From: Megalopta genalis
Taxonomy: Eukaryota; Arthropoda; Insecta; Hymenoptera; Halictidae
DNA length: 64,000 nt
Direction: 5' to 3'
NCBI RefSeq assembly: GCF_051020955.1
Contig: NW_027476113.1
Location: 930,001-994,000 of the forward strand
Shown: one piece after another, positions 38,791 through 50,016 of the stretch
Layout of the letters: each line of letters opens with the position of its first letter
Position numbering within the stretch: position 1 is the first letter of the stretch
The notes under the pieces: generated by a model
The model's input: only the letters and a program-made list of their open reading frames with translations
Told to the model about the DNA's origin: nothing
The model's database searches: none
Made by a program: the position numbers and the translations under genes

Positions 38791-38843
38791 TCGGGGCTCA
38801 TTTGGACTGCAAGAGTCGTTGAAGTCGCATCGTACCGCCCGAT

Positions 38844-39074
38844 ATGCGTCGGTCTAAGGAAAACCGGCGAACCGCGATCGCCAAAGAAATAGCCAAGACC
38901 AGTGACGTTATACGTAAAAAGAGTTTAGCTCTGAAGGTTGAGAAAATGAATACAGAGTCGAACATTGAGACGAATTTACGCCCGATCGAGGAGCCGTTGA
39001 AACAGCTGGTTCAAAATACAGCTATGGAAGCGAACGATAATATGCCGATCGCGGATCGGCCGTTGGATCCGTAA
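38844..39074 (+). pseudogene. N-terminal part of the DUF8207-like gene, ending at a TAA
   Basis: A 76-codon frame begins M-R-R-S-K-E-N-R-R-T-A-I-A-K-E-I, a basic helical N-terminus typical of the DUF8207-like Polinton protein. It ends at TAA 39,072-39,074, and the next ORF (39,093-40,241) is in the same frame. The two are therefore most simply one gene with a single nonsense codon. Two separate genes are the alternative. Confidence 0.6.
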
Positions 39075-39092
39075 ACGAAGTCGCTATTCTCT

Positions 39093-40241
39093 ATGAAGAA
39101 AGTAGAGAGAAAATGGAACCAGAAGAAGAAGAGGAAGCATGACGAAGCAGCTTTAACGCCAAGGGTGCATTTGAAGAAGAAAAAGAAAATATATTCCCCT
39201 GTCCTTACCAACGATGACATCGGGTATGTGTTGTACGACGACGATGACGATGACGACAGTGGCAACAGTGACCTTAACGAGGCGGGTGGCAATAAGGCGC
39301 TCGAACCGATACCGACGATACTTTCGGAGCAACAGGAGAAAGCTTTCGAATCATCTCCAACGGCCACACCATCGTTGGAATCATCGGTGCGAAACATTTT
39401 GAAAAGTCCTGAAATGCACCGCGATGAATACGAACATTTGTTCAACAATCTTGGACCTTTAGCGAGCAAATACTTGCGCAATTTCTTTAGCGGACCACCG
39501 AAAAATTTGGACAACGTGTACGGAGTGTATTTTCACAATGACAAACTGATGCTTGGAAACACCACGTTTGATGTTGAAAGCAATGACGATATCGTTATCA
39601 ATAAAATTAGGTACGAGGGAACTCCAGGTCTCTACGAATTGATATTCAAAAGAATACCCGACGAGAACCTGTACACCGAGGTCGATAAGGATATTTACAG
39701 AAACATTCTCATCGCTACGCGCGCGTATCAGCGAGGTAACCAGATAATGGGGAATAAGGGTTACAAGTACAAAACTATCATAGGACCGATGTTTTCGACA
39801 TTGCGAGGAATGGGTACAATTATACAATTTCCAACGATGATGCGTGTAACCAACAATCCGATCGATTACGTGCATTGGAGCGATCCGAACGAGCTGGTGG
39901 ATCGTTTGAAATTGCTGATGGCATCGAAAAATGCCGGGCCCAATGGTCACGACAACGAAATAATATCCGTAATCGAAGAATTTCGAAGAAGTCGGATTGA
40001 TTATAAATTAAATCGTTTGATACTCGTTACTGCAGTAATGAATGAAATGCCTGTTGATAAATTTAACAGGTGGTTCGATAGAACGAGCATTCGTTGGAAT
40101 TGCTGCGAAACCAATCAAACGATACCTGTGGACGAAAATTGGAACGATAGATTTACAAATATTGAGTTGAGACTCGACCACGTTTATCAACAAATACATC
40201 AGATTAAACAACAACAACAACAAGAGCTGCTCGAAACATAG
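39093..40241 (+). CDS. DUF8207-like Polinton protein, long open frame
   Basis: This is a 382-residue open frame. A lysine-rich start is followed by an acidic run (D-D-D-D-D-D-D, about residues 49-55), then the conserved core. Core segments are L-G-P-L-A-S-K-Y-L, V-Y-G-V-Y-F, L-G-N-T-T-F-D-V, G-T-P-G-L-Y-E-L-I-F-K, G-Y-K-Y-K, D-Y-V-H-W-S-D-P-N-E-L-V-D-R-L and G-H-D-N-E-I. The C-terminus ends in a glutamine run. This core is common in arthropod Polinton proteins annotated DUF8207; its biochemical function is unknown. Together with the upstream frame (38,844-39,074) the gene would be about 466 codons. It is by far the longest intact frame in the element, flanked by broken ATPase and integrase genes. 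Confidence 0.8.
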   Translation: MKKVERKWNQKKKRKHDEAALTPRVHLKKKKKIYSPVLTNDDIGYVLYDDDDDDDSGNSDLNEAGGNKALEPIPTILSEQQEKAFESSPTATPSLESSVRNILKSPEMHRDEYEHLFNNLGPLASKYLRNFFSGPPKNLDNVYGVYFHNDKLMLGNTTFDVESNDDIVINKIRYEGTPGLYELIFKRIPDENLYTEVDKDIYRNILIATRAYQRGNQIMGNKGYKYKTIIGPMFSTLRGMGTIIQFPTMMRVTNNPIDYVHWSDPNELVDRLKLLMASKNAGPNGHDNEIISVIEEFRRSRIDYKLNRLILVTAVMNEMPVDKFNRWFDRTSIRWNCCETNQTIPVDENWNDRFTNIELRLDHVYQQIHQIKQQQQQELLET

Positions 40242-40412
40242 ATGAAGAAGATAATGATTGAACCGAGAAATGAGAAAAATGTTGCGGTATTGGCAGCGTC
40301 AGCAACCGAAGAAACCTCGGTAGCATAAAGTTAAACGAAGAATTCGTTCATCTTTCGTTTTGAAGCGACCGCGAACCCGATAAAGCAAGAGAGAGAGGTG
40401 TCAGTGGTAATC

Positions 40413-40929
40413 ATGGGCGATGAGAACGTAAAGTTGGTGAATGAACTGCATGCTCCGGCGAGGCGTTTCTTCCCGCGCAGGCGAGTGATCGTGCGAGGAC
40501 TCGACGAGCTTGTAAGGGCCTCAATACATTCTCATGTTACACACAGACAGTACGTCATCCGGAAGATAACCCACCTAAGATCCTGCACATGACCCCATCG
40601 CCGAATGTTCTGGAAGCTCCAACCCCTGACAAAGACCGATATAAATACCAGTCTCCAACGCCCCAAACCTCAGTCTTGACGAATCCTCCATCAGCTACGG
40701 AACTATTGTACTCGGTATAAACTATTGTAAATCGTATAAAACTTGTATTATTTGTAATAAAGAGTTAGAGAGTTGGGCAACGGCTCAACTCCTTCTTTTT
40801 TTTATACTTCTTGGTATCGTTTTACGTAACAATCTCTGGCAAGCCGACTTCGTCGAGGTTCAACGATATGCTAGAGATAATAGAGGACATCGATACATTC
40901 TCACGATAATCGATAATAAATCGATCTAA
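40413..40929 (+). pseudogene. Polinton integrase, 5' part only, interrupted by a solo LTR
   Basis: The frame begins at 40,413 with M-G-D-E-N-V-K-L-V-N-E-L-H-A-P-A-R-R-F-F-P-R-R-R. It is cut at 40,510 by a 321-bp LTR. Coding resumes at about 40,834 with L-W-Q-A-D-F-V-E and Y-I-L-T-I-I-D, then hits TAA at 40,927-40,929. This is the N-terminal region and the first catalytic-domain strands of the retroviral-type (rve) integrase, which inserts Polinton DNA. The first catalytic Asp (Q-A-D) is visible. The rest of the core and the chromodomain-like tail are absent, so the element is truncated here. Confidence 0.85.
40511..40831. mobile_element. Solo LTR inserted in the integrase gene
   Basis: The 321-bp insert starts TGTAAGGGCC and ends TTACGTAACA (TG...CA). 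It contains TATAAATA near 40,640 and AATAAA near 40,757, as expected of an LTR. The flanks read AGCT (40,507-40,510) and ATCT (40,832-40,835), a 4-bp target duplication with one later change. The integrase reading frame resumes beyond it. This marks insertion after the Polinton arrived. Confidence 0.8.
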
Positions 40930-42621
40930 TAAACAAATCCTTTACGACTCTTAATGCGATTATTTATTATTAAATCAGCTTTGCAAATCATTCGTTGAAT
41001 TCTGTTCGGACATGGAATTATTTAAATTAAAATATCATTTACGAACTTTGTTAATCTTCACTGTACACCTTGCATAAAAATTTCATATGGTACACATGAG
41101 GTGTCATGCACACCAGAAAATTAAAACGGCTGTCACGGTTAAACTACATATTATTTCGGGTCCGAAAAATTAGTAAATATTCTACAGACGTTCTAAAATA
41201 AAGATGAACAGCTCTTTTTTTTTAAATATCACTTTTACATAGTAAAAAAAAATCCGGAAAGTTCACGCTTCGTGACTTGTTCAGTACTTCGAACGCGGCT
41301 CGAGTCCGTCCGGACCTTCTGCCAAAGTTTCGTGCTGCGGGCTCTCGAACTTCGCGTCGTCACCGCCCATTGGTCAGTGTTTTTCGTTAATAACTCGTAA
41401 ACAAAGCTGCAGATTGCATTTTCGCGAAGGAAAAAGTTACTTAGAATGACCTCAGCTACCCCACATTTCCGTCTTGCAAGACATTTTTGGGACACCCTGT
41501 ATAATAAATACATATTTAAATATATATTTACGTCTTATTATAATATATATTAATATCTATATATAAAATATAAATCACAGGATTATTAAATTTATTAATA
41601 TATTTTTTTAATAGATCAACTATAAATTTAGAAATATTATCTGTCCTCATAGATATATTTAAATGGATCCATTAAACAAATAATTAATATTTAATAAATA
41701 TCTTTATACATTCATAGATTAATTAACAATTCTACTTCAAAAGAAGTAATCTAAATTTATAAATCTTTACATCTTAACATTATTCTTAAATATAATTAAC
41801 TTATGATATACTATTAATTATTTAATAACATATAAATATTTAACCAATAAACAACTACTCGAGGTATATCTTCAATTTTTTTTGCAAAAGTTACGAGGCA
41901 TCCTATTCCATTCTATTCTATTCTATCATCTATTCTATTCATCCTATCCAATTTCTCCAAATCCTATCTTGATTACTAGGTAGCCATCCGTGCTGAAAGA
42001 AGCATCGGCTGGTCCACGCAAACTCCCTTATAAAAAATCCCAATCGCATCGAACCTCTGACCACGCAAAGCTGCCTGGCCCTCGACTCGTAACATAGCAA
42101 ATGTTCCTGCGTGGTTGCATGCATTGCACTCCTATTATCTCTTTTTACAATTCGCACGTCCAATAATTACATTTCATTTACCCCCGTCCCTGACGCATCT
42201 CAAGCAACTTTAACTTTAACAAACTGCGGCAATTATAGCCCATACACACAGATCTTGTACACTCCCACTGCTCACCAGAACACTCAACGTTGAAGTTCTC
42301 CACGTCATCTAGAGCAACAACCACTACAGGAGCTACAAGCTCAACAAAGTACAACAATCATAACAACGAACTCCTCTTTCCCTCCCTTCCACCCAACTCC
42401 AATAATCTTGAAACCTACCAATTCTCGAGCCTTAACACAAATAGTTAACTCCAACTCTCAGCACTTTTCCACGTACAATCCTAATTCAACTTGACTTGAC
42501 CCCATCACACCCAAAGCAATAAATGGTAATACACCACTACTCACTCAATCCAACACCCCCACTTCCTCATCGCTGACTCACCCTACCCTCCTTTCCTCTC
42601 CACACCTATCCTCTACTTATC
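40930..42621. other. Gene-free AT-rich TE debris
   Basis: No supported gene. A terminal motif TTTTGGGACACCCTGTA (about 41,487-41,505) and the weak minus-strand frame at 41,235-41,513 belong to an insect TE end whose family I cannot name. Between 41,520 and 41,880 the DNA is almost entirely A and T. A TTCTATTC-type short repeat lies near 41,905-41,940. From 42,290 to 42,610 the sequence is C-rich and T-poor, with no frame. Confidence 0.55.
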
Positions 42622-42625
42622 ATAT

Positions 42626-42894
42626 TGTTGCGAATCACTCCGTTTCTCTCGCGTCGCGGCATTTTATATATATTTACAATAAAGAATATAAACTATAATA
42701 CAACTCAATACGATTATATTTCAGATCTTTCAATTTGAAATGTTGCTCGTTCGACGGTCCGATTTCGACTCTCCGATTGTCCGTTGGTAACACTCTTCCG
42801 TGGCAACACCTATCTTCTATTATTTTTTAAGGAGTTGTTCACAACAGGGCAGTTTCACATTACAGCGACTTGATTTGGACAAGTCACCGTAACA
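42626..42894. mobile_element. Solo LTR (269 bp) with 4-bp target duplication
   Basis: The element begins TGTTGCGAATC and ends CACCGTAACA. It is flanked on both sides by ATAT (42,622-42,625 and 42,895-42,898). TATATATAT and AATAAAGAAT occur near 42,660-42,690. TG...CA ends plus a perfect 4-bp duplication fit a Gypsy- or Pao-type solo LTR. No internal retroelement sequence adjoins it. Confidence 0.7.
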
Positions 42895-43354
42895 ATATAA
42901 TCATATTATTCACCATATTATTCAACGGCATCCTCTCAAGCCGGAGTTTTTTTGCAAATTTTTCTCCTTCAGTCACTCATTAAAATGAATTTTTTACATC
43001 CTGCAGGTAACCACAATCACGTAATTCACTTGATAAGTCTGGATTACAGGCAGCAACGGATCCAACATCACAGCATAAACAAAAAAAAACCACTCGTCAG
43101 CGTTTCACCAGGAGCCTAGAAGCAAGGTGCTACTTGCAAAATCGGCTCCCAAATGACACTGCCCCGCTATATAGATTTCGTGGCGAGTTCACAAGTAACA
43201 TGTAATATACACTATATTTCTGAACATTTCGGGACCCAAAGTTTCGGGTTCTGACCCAAACTCAAAGAAAATTTTCGACCCTACTCTAACCTGAAATCTC
43301 AGATCCCTGCTTACCTCTAGTGTACAGTAAAGTGAACATTCTGACACCATATAG

Positions 43355-43434
43355 AGGGTGTACCAAAATTATGTTACTTGCGGAAATGGAGGGTTCCTGA
43401 GGTCAATTCAAGTAACATTATTTTGAGAAACCCT
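43355..43434. mobile_element. 80-bp hairpin MITE with 26-bp inverted termini
   Basis: The left end AGGGTGTACCAAAATTATGT plus TACTTG is the near-perfect inverse of the right end CAAGTAACATTATTTTGAGA plus AACCCT (about 22 of 26 match). TATAG occurs on both flanks. There is no coding capacity. AGGGT...ACCCT termini are common at insect DNA-transposon ends. Confidence 0.7.
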
Positions 43435-43439
43435 GTATA

Positions 43440-45480
43440 GCAGCGATAAAAATAGCCTCTACAGAATACGATAGAATACAGAAGTAAAATTCGCCCCAGG
43501 AGTTCACCCGCATTGACTTATTTAATTATATCATCAAAAATAATTTATTTATGATTATAGAGAAATAAGATTTTTGAATATTCTAACAATTTAATTGATG
43601 ACGTTCGTCAAATTCGAAATTGTCAAGTTTACTGAAAAAGATATTGTCATTCCGAAACTAGTCTCGAACGCATCTCCGAAACTCGATCAAGCCCAAATTA
43701 TGCAAATGACTTCATTTCACATAAAAACAATTTTTGAAATTGGAATGTTACGACCCAAAATATTGCGAAGAATGTATTGCACTGTTATATAAACAATATA
43801 AACATTTACCATTTCTGTCTTTTTTAAAAACGTTTACAAAACCTCCAATAAGAATGAAAAATTTCTTTCCTGACCGAGTCTTTTCCGTACTTCAACCTAA
43901 ACCAATGCAGTGTATCGCAATCAGTAAAAATACAATCAGTTCGAAATACACAGCGTTCGTACTCAAGCACATAATATACAATGCGATTCCATTTCACAAG
44001 AAGAACTGCGATAAATACTGTCCAATATAAATCATAGACCTATTTAAACCAATGACACAACTATGAAAAACCTCAGAAATAAGTTTATTAATTGCATTAA
44101 CTCTGCAATGCTATAAATGCTTGAGTTTGCTCGAAAAGATTCGACGCACCTACTTTTTAACTTTGCAGCTTACTTAATAGACAACAACAAGGTTTTGTCC
44201 TCGCAAAAGTTGCTACAACTAGACAATCTGCATTATCAATTTCATCGAATGAATGTTCCAACTTGAACATTTTAAACATGGATTTTTATAAATCTAGAGT
44301 ATTCGATTTAATCGTGTCAGAATAGGAAGCAGACAGTAAATTGATCAACGAACTCGAGAAAGCAATATCTCTAGTGGCAGTAGGATTTGAATGTAGAAAT
44401 CAATCCTCTGAAGCTGTATTGCTTGTTATCCAAATATGGTTGCAAGTTTTTAATTAATGGAAGGCAACAGCATATAATGACGAGTAAATAAAAATTACCG
44501 ATCCAGATTTCAATGACTCTTGGTACTATTACTGCACAATTCTCAAAGCCTTGCTTCAAAAGTACGTCGAAATTCAGATCAATGTAGTCTTACTTTTCTT
44601 GTTGGTTACTTCCGCAATAGTCATCTGGATATCTGCTGAACACTGACGTGAATCTTGACATGAAAACTGCATCACTCAACTTCCATGTTGACCCAATCGG
44701 TTTTTGTTAACGGCAAAAACTGTAAATCATCAAGCAAGCAAATTCCTGCTTTCTGTATTTCCACTTCAATATTTACTAGGAATCGTGCATTCTTGCTATT
44801 TTTCATTATGTGATTAATATTTGTTGCCAGTTTACCAAGAATGTATCCACTGCGCGTTACTTTTCTAGTTATGTACACTATTTGAAATTTTGTAACCCTG
44901 AATTAATCAGCAATTATTCCGAAATACATTGGAAATTGAAGTCGATAGTTGTGAAGTTAACTTATCATTTTTTGAAAATGGCTATATTTGCCTGTAATTA
45001 ATACTTAGGTAAGAATCGTTGTCGTATCCAGCCATAGTTGTCTTCGACTAATGAAACCAACGACTATTGTTACACTGCTTTTCTTCCTCCATATTATAAC
45101 CATTTCAGGAAAACATTTAGTTATTTCGGGCGCGTAGAGTACAAGAAATGTTCTGCAAACTACCAAGAATGCATAGCTCTGCAGTAATAAAAAATGGAGA
45201 ATTCTCAATCTGAATGTTCTATTTAATGCAACTCTTCATTTGTGGTGAAATTAGATGTTGGCGATTCCGTTACTGATTCCGAATATTGGAAATTTGTCAA
45301 GCAAAATGGCCCCGTATCTCCTAAATCAAATCGATCAATTTTAGATCGCCAGTCCATTACCTCCTCTTTACTGGTATTACTTGGATCGATGCATAAGAAC
45401 TCTAGCGCGACGTTAGTTTTTTTACATTAAGTCGAGCTCAGCTGTTCGAGTTCGACGCCCGTCTAGGTAGACAACCCGTA
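43440..45480. other. Low-complexity coding-like debris, no identified gene
   Basis: Several short frames occur (plus strand 43,595-43,792 and 43,734-44,030; minus strand 44,672-44,878 and 45,005-45,208), but none gives a family I recognise. Plus-strand stretches around 44,340-44,580 read almost like protein with two in-frame stops (T-D-P-D-F-N-D-S-W-Y-Y-Y-C). This segment may be an old transposase or host pseudogene. Evidence is too weak to name it. Confidence 0.35.
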
Positions 45481-47160
45481 GTAAACACTTCAAACAGTCT
45501 TTTTTTGCAGCGTCGCAATGTATTTATCACCTTCCAATAATCCCAATATCAAATCCGTTACCTATTTTTCGTTGTTTCCCATGCAGCGCTCTTCGTTAGG
45601 TCATTGCCTTCGTGCACTGTAACGAACTTTCAGTGCTGCTTAGTTTTCAATATTCACAACGAAATAAATAGGCCCTCACACCGCGAACGTGGCATTAGTT
45701 ATCAACTACTCTTACGTAGATACATATAGTTGCGCTAGTATATATAACTCTAAGTTCTCTGCTCTTGCAGTCCAGTGTCTGTATACTTTTGTGCTTGCAG
45801 CCTAGCTTCGCTGTAATCAACTGCACTTGCAAATTTCGCTACAGCTTTGTAATCATAAATTGATCGCTTGATCGTATAAATTAGTGACCTTCATGATACA
45901 TCATTAGATTTTATCATTCTATTGTATATTATGCTGCTCTGTACAAATCTTATTGGTTAAAATATATTTAGTGTTATTACACTAGCGTTCTTTACTATAC
46001 AGTCCACTCTATCCAATTCATCCTTCCAACACTACTAGAGTTCCCAACGAAAAGATATATTTGCAACATAAACTTTTATAAGAATAACGAACTAGTAATT
46101 TTGAAAATTGTCGAACATTTAATTTATTTTTGCACTTCATGAGCCTTCCTGAGTACTACATATTTCCAAAACTTCATACTCCGGTTACGTAAATACATAC
46201 AACTGTAAGATGTAGATGGTTCATTCTATTATATATTTCACATAGAACGTTATTATGATTCAGATTTTGATAATACTCAACATTCATGTTTAAACCCACA
46301 ATTTAATTTAGTGTTGATAAAAGTGATGTCAATTTTGCAGGTTGTCTTCGCTATAGCATGCATGAAAGTAATATAGTAATACTTTACTATCCACACTTTA
46401 TTTATGCATGATTCGTACTCAAGCCGCTATATGCATTATTCCGACTTGACGAGAAGGCGACTATACACAGTGCGGACACGTTGGTCGCAAAAGTCTTCTC
46501 GTTAGCTTTAAACTATACGTTAGTAGGAGTTACCGTGTTCGTTTGAACAGTTCAAACAGATATATGTATAATTTCCTTATAGTACAATACTGTGTATAGT
46601 ACAAACAGAATTAAGTCTCATTACGAATAATTTCTTTCACGAACCATCACTGAACGCGACATCGGGTCGACACATTCGATGGAAGAAATAGAAAAGCTCG
46701 TCTCGATGACTACATTGTGCAACATATGTCCAAAATGATCTATTGGAATCAAAATATACTCCATAAATACTGCAGAATTCATTTGAATTGATAGAATTAA
46801 GAATTAACTTTCCTACCTCGAGTATAATGATATAAAAAAATGATCACGTTTTCAGTTAGCATTTATGCATTACTATCCTACAAATGTAAGTTTTATAAAT
46901 AACGCTAAATATTTATTAATAAAAATAAGATCAAAATAAATAAAACTAATTAAAACAAACACTATATGGTACTACAATATAGTATATAGAGTATTTTCCC
47001 GAAACTACAGAGATTTAAATTATTGTAATATCATTAAAGAAATTTTTTTCACCAATTTTTAAAATACACCTGTGAGATTTATTATGTATACAACATTATT
47101 TAGAATACCAAAATTATGAAATTCTTTTTCGAAAATCATCGGTTGGTGTGAAATTGGTTT
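45480..47160. other. Gene-free AT-rich region
   Basis: No open frame of interest, no tandem repeat and no transposon terminus that I could define were seen. Composition is about two-thirds A+T throughout. Confidence 0.6.
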
Positions 47161-47166
47161 AGTCAA

Positions 47167-47481
47167 GTGTATCGACTGAGCACTGGCCAGAAAAGCATAG
47201 GACTACATATTTCCAGACTTGTGGTCGGGAGATTAACCGAATCAATTAAACCAGTTTGTTTCGCACTTATCCGGCTCGAGGGACCGGAATGTGTCGCGGA
47301 TCCGGCTCGAAGGACCAAAATGTGTGTGCGAAGCGAGTCGAGTTTTTTCGACCCGCGATTGCGTTCGCTCGTTAGCGAATTTATGCCGCGGATGAGGATT
47401 CTACGGGAGGTCCTACGGAATGGAACAAGTTTATTACAAAAGATAAAAGGTAACATTTTCTATTATTCCAAACATGACTAG
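47167..47481 (+). CDS. Hypothetical 104-residue ORF in a GC-richer patch
   Basis: The frame is open from 47,167 to 47,481 and not recognised. The DNA holds a short duplicated phrase (CCGGCTCGA(G/A)GGACC, near 47,270 and 47,304), giving R-L-E-G-P-E-C and a related A-R-R-T-K-M-C. It is arginine-rich and lacks membrane or signal features. The opposite strand also has a 97-codon frame (47,163-47,456), which suggests a GC-rich repeat and not a gene. Confidence 0.2.
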   Translation: MYRLSTGQKSIGLHISRLVVGRLTESIKPVCFALIRLEGPECVADPARRTKMCVRSESSFFDPRLRSLVSEFMPRMRILREVLRNGTSLLQKIKGNIFYYSKHD

Positions 47482-47484
47482 AAA

Positions 47485-48480
47485 TATAAGTCAACATAAT
47501 AAAAAACAGGGAGAATGTGAATGTGATTGTTATTATTGGGTATGGGCCTTGAGAAATGAAAGAGAGTGAGGAGAGTTCGTCGGAGCGTGTGCAGTTTCAA
47601 ATGTTATTCTCTCGATTAGAATACGTAATTTCTGTTCACAATTTCGTTACTGTGAAAAATCATATCTTGCGGTTCTTCTTGAAGTTCTTTCGTTTCTTCA
47701 TTTAGGTTTCTTCTTTCTTCCTCCTGAGAGCCTAATAAAAATTGTATGACATGTATCGGGGTGCATCGTTCTCCTATAATCGTACTTATAATGTCTAGTT
47801 AATCATGTTCAAGCTTTCTCGTGTCTGATTGAATGGAATGAGCATTCTTATATAATAATCCTTCCATTCCGAAAAGCGATGAAACGTATAAAAGAGCTTT
47901 AGAAATAGTAAGGAATTTAAAATTAGTTAATGACAGTGTAAGACGAGGCTTGAAGTTTATCATGGAATGTAATAGCTTATTAATGAAAAGTGAATATAAT
48001 AAACAATTTATTTTACAAGTATTAGAAGATTATCGGTGACGTCATCCAGATGCCAGCAAATCAATCTGAATAAAAGCCGTATATTGACCAGTATGTGACA
48101 TTTTATAAGATATTTCAATTAATTTTATTATAACGTATAATTATAAATTAAGTCACGATAATATTATATACATGTAAGATTACATTTTCATTATAAAAAA
48201 TATTTAGTACCGCCTCTAAAACAGTGGTACACATTTATATTAAAATTAAAACGTACATAATAGAAATTTCAAATCTTTGAACCCGATGCGACACGGGTTA
48301 CCGTTATCCAGTCGCTTTGAAATTTTACATACATTATTTTTTCACCCTCAGAAATCATTTTTGATGTTACATAGCATATTATAAACAAAAAAAAATCAAT
48401 CATAAAAAATGTTTACCTTGAATGAATATCTAATAAGAAAATACGTACAACTCTAAAAATCCTCCACGGTATGATACTTC
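47485..48480. other. Gene-free spacer left of the piggyBac remnant
   Basis: AT-rich DNA with no supported frame. It may contain the 3' flank and terminal repeat of the piggyBac element, but I could not identify a TTAA-flanked inverted end. Confidence 0.5.
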
Positions 48481-48685
48481 TTAAAACATTCCGGCAGAAG
48501 CTACTTTACCTTTCGCGCATTCTCACTTCGTTTCGCTTCGAATTTTATATTTATGTATGAACTTGGAGTCGAAGAGGTGTTTCAACTGATATAAATTTTC
48601 CACGCATTTTGTAGTCCGGTAATTCGACAATTTGTAAAATTGCTTCTGCTATATTTATACCGTAATCAACATAAGGCCCCCTTTT

Positions 48686-50016
48686 TCAACTGTGAATAGC
48701 TTTATGCATAATGTAGGTATTGAACAGAGCCATATCTGACATGCAAAAGAAAAGTTTTCGGCATCCTTCGATGACTTTTTTCATGATTCGGAAACAGGCA
48801 AACAACTGATCTTGATGATCAACTGCACCCATAACCTTGTTATATTCCAGAATACATTTAGGCTTCATTACTTTCTGTAATTCTTTGTTTGATTACTCGA
48901 CCATCTCTGCAGTTTCGTGTTTCATTGATATCATATACACGTCGCGCTTGTCCTTCCACCTCACAGCTATCAAATTATTGCAACATCTTCATATACATTC
49001 TCCTTTCTTCAAAATATGCTTTTGATTGGCGTTTGGCATATTTTTCCTGTTCTTGCGCACTGTCTCGATTACGTTTGCCTTTTTCTGGTGTAATTTTTAA
49101 AAACAGATTTGGTGAAGAGTACCAGTTATCCAGAGACAAAGTATATTCCTTGTTTATTATAAATTTTGACAGCTCTATCACAACGTTCTCTAACGCACTA
49201 TCATTTCGATCAATTTTGTACTGGCCAGTATATATCTTAAATCCGTGACAGAAACCGGTACTTGCCTCGTACAATTTGTAAATTTTTAATGCAAATCAGG
49301 CTCTTTTGGATGGATTGAATTGTTTGTACGCTAAACGCTCTTTATATTTCATTAAGGATTCGTCTATACTGACATATTCATTGGGTGTGTAAATTTCTTT
49401 AAATTTTTCATTCCAAAGGTTGATGATAGCTTTTATCTTTAGAAGTCGGTGATTACTATCAGCAGTTTCATTATCAGAGAAATGTAAAAATCTTGAAATT
49501 TGCCGAAATCTCTTAAAAGGCAACGTTTGTTTAAATATTGGCGTTTCTACTACAGCTCTTCTAGTTCAATACAGTTAAATATTTGATTTTTTTCACTTGA
49601 CCCATCAAAATTCACAGTGCATAATGGGCCTTTATTTCATCTAAGATAACAGGATACCAAGTGTCGTCCACATGCCGTCTTTTCGCTCGTCGTGAATTGT
49701 CTGATGTGCGAAGCGATTTGTTTTCATGGTCAGCATTTCCCGAAACATGTTATCAAATGTAATAAAAAATAGGTCTAACATTGTTGGATTCTCGCTTAAA
49801 TTATTTAAAATAGACGCTTTTATTCCATGATGTTCAGAATACTTCCAAACTATTGGTGTGTTTTTTACTTTCTGGCAAATCCATGATTGTCGTACCTTTC
49901 TCTTCACTACTCCCAACTATAATCATACGCTTTACACGCTTTGTGATTGGCGCAAACACGTTACTATCACTGGATTCGTTATCATTGCTTTTATCTAACA
50001 CTTTTGTATTTTGCAT
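48686..50016 (-). pseudogene. piggyBac-family transposase (DDE_Tnp_1_7), degenerate
   Basis: The minus-strand gene runs from about 50,016. An acidic/serine N-terminus (D-N-E-S-S-D-S-N) is followed after a frameshift by S-I-L-N-N-L-S-E-N-P-T and F-D-N-M-F (49,641-49,916). Next come R-F-L-H-F-S-D-N-E and Y-V-S-I-D-E-S-L-M-K-Y-K, the first catalytic Asp (49,296-49,523). After an in-frame TGA come S-L-D-N-W-Y-S-S-P, the second Asp (48,975-49,274), and K-V-M-G-A-V-D-H-Q-D-Q-L, the third acidic cluster, then a conserved tail L-F-N-T-Y (48,686-48,868). The order and motifs match piggyBac cut-and-paste transposases. Frameshifts, stops and a missing block between 48,870 and 48,975 make it inactive. 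No cysteine-rich C-terminal domain is seen. Confidence 0.85.

Larger units (their letters stand above)
33317..40929. mobile_element. Decayed Polinton/Maverick-type element (truncated)
   Basis: A cluster of genes diagnostic for insect Polintons lies here. In order they are exonuclease-like (+), BIR (+), major capsid (-), penton-like minor capsid (-), structural-protein start (-), adenain-type protease (-), small virion-like protein (-), packaging ATPase (+), DUF8207-like (+) and integrase (+). Polintons are virus-like self-synthesising transposons related to adintoviruses. I found no protein-primed DNA polymerase B and no terminal inverted repeats, so both ends are probably lost. Most genes carry stops or frameshifts, yet three frames remain open. 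The integrase is split by a solo LTR. A promoter-like module at 36,670-37,108 replaces part of one structural gene. Confidence 0.85.

Noticed and set aside
39214..39402. Plus-strand 62-codon ORF within the DUF8207-like gene
   Set aside because: It is an alternative frame through the Asp/Thr repeat region of the real gene.
39011..39950. Minus-strand ORFs of 163-167 codons opposite the DUF8207-like gene
   Set aside because: They are antisense shadows of a recognised coding sequence.
41235..41513. 92-codon minus-strand ORF
   Set aside because: It ends inside a TE terminal motif (ACCCTGTATA) and has no domain; it is read as TE debris.
44340..44580. Coding-like plus-strand stretch, considered as an insect chemoreceptor pseudogene
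   Set aside because: Composition was only vaguely suggestive, and no receptor motif or membrane-segment pattern could be shown.
48837..49248. Plus-strand ORFs of 62 and 119 codons
   Set aside because: They are antisense to the piggyBac transposase remnant.
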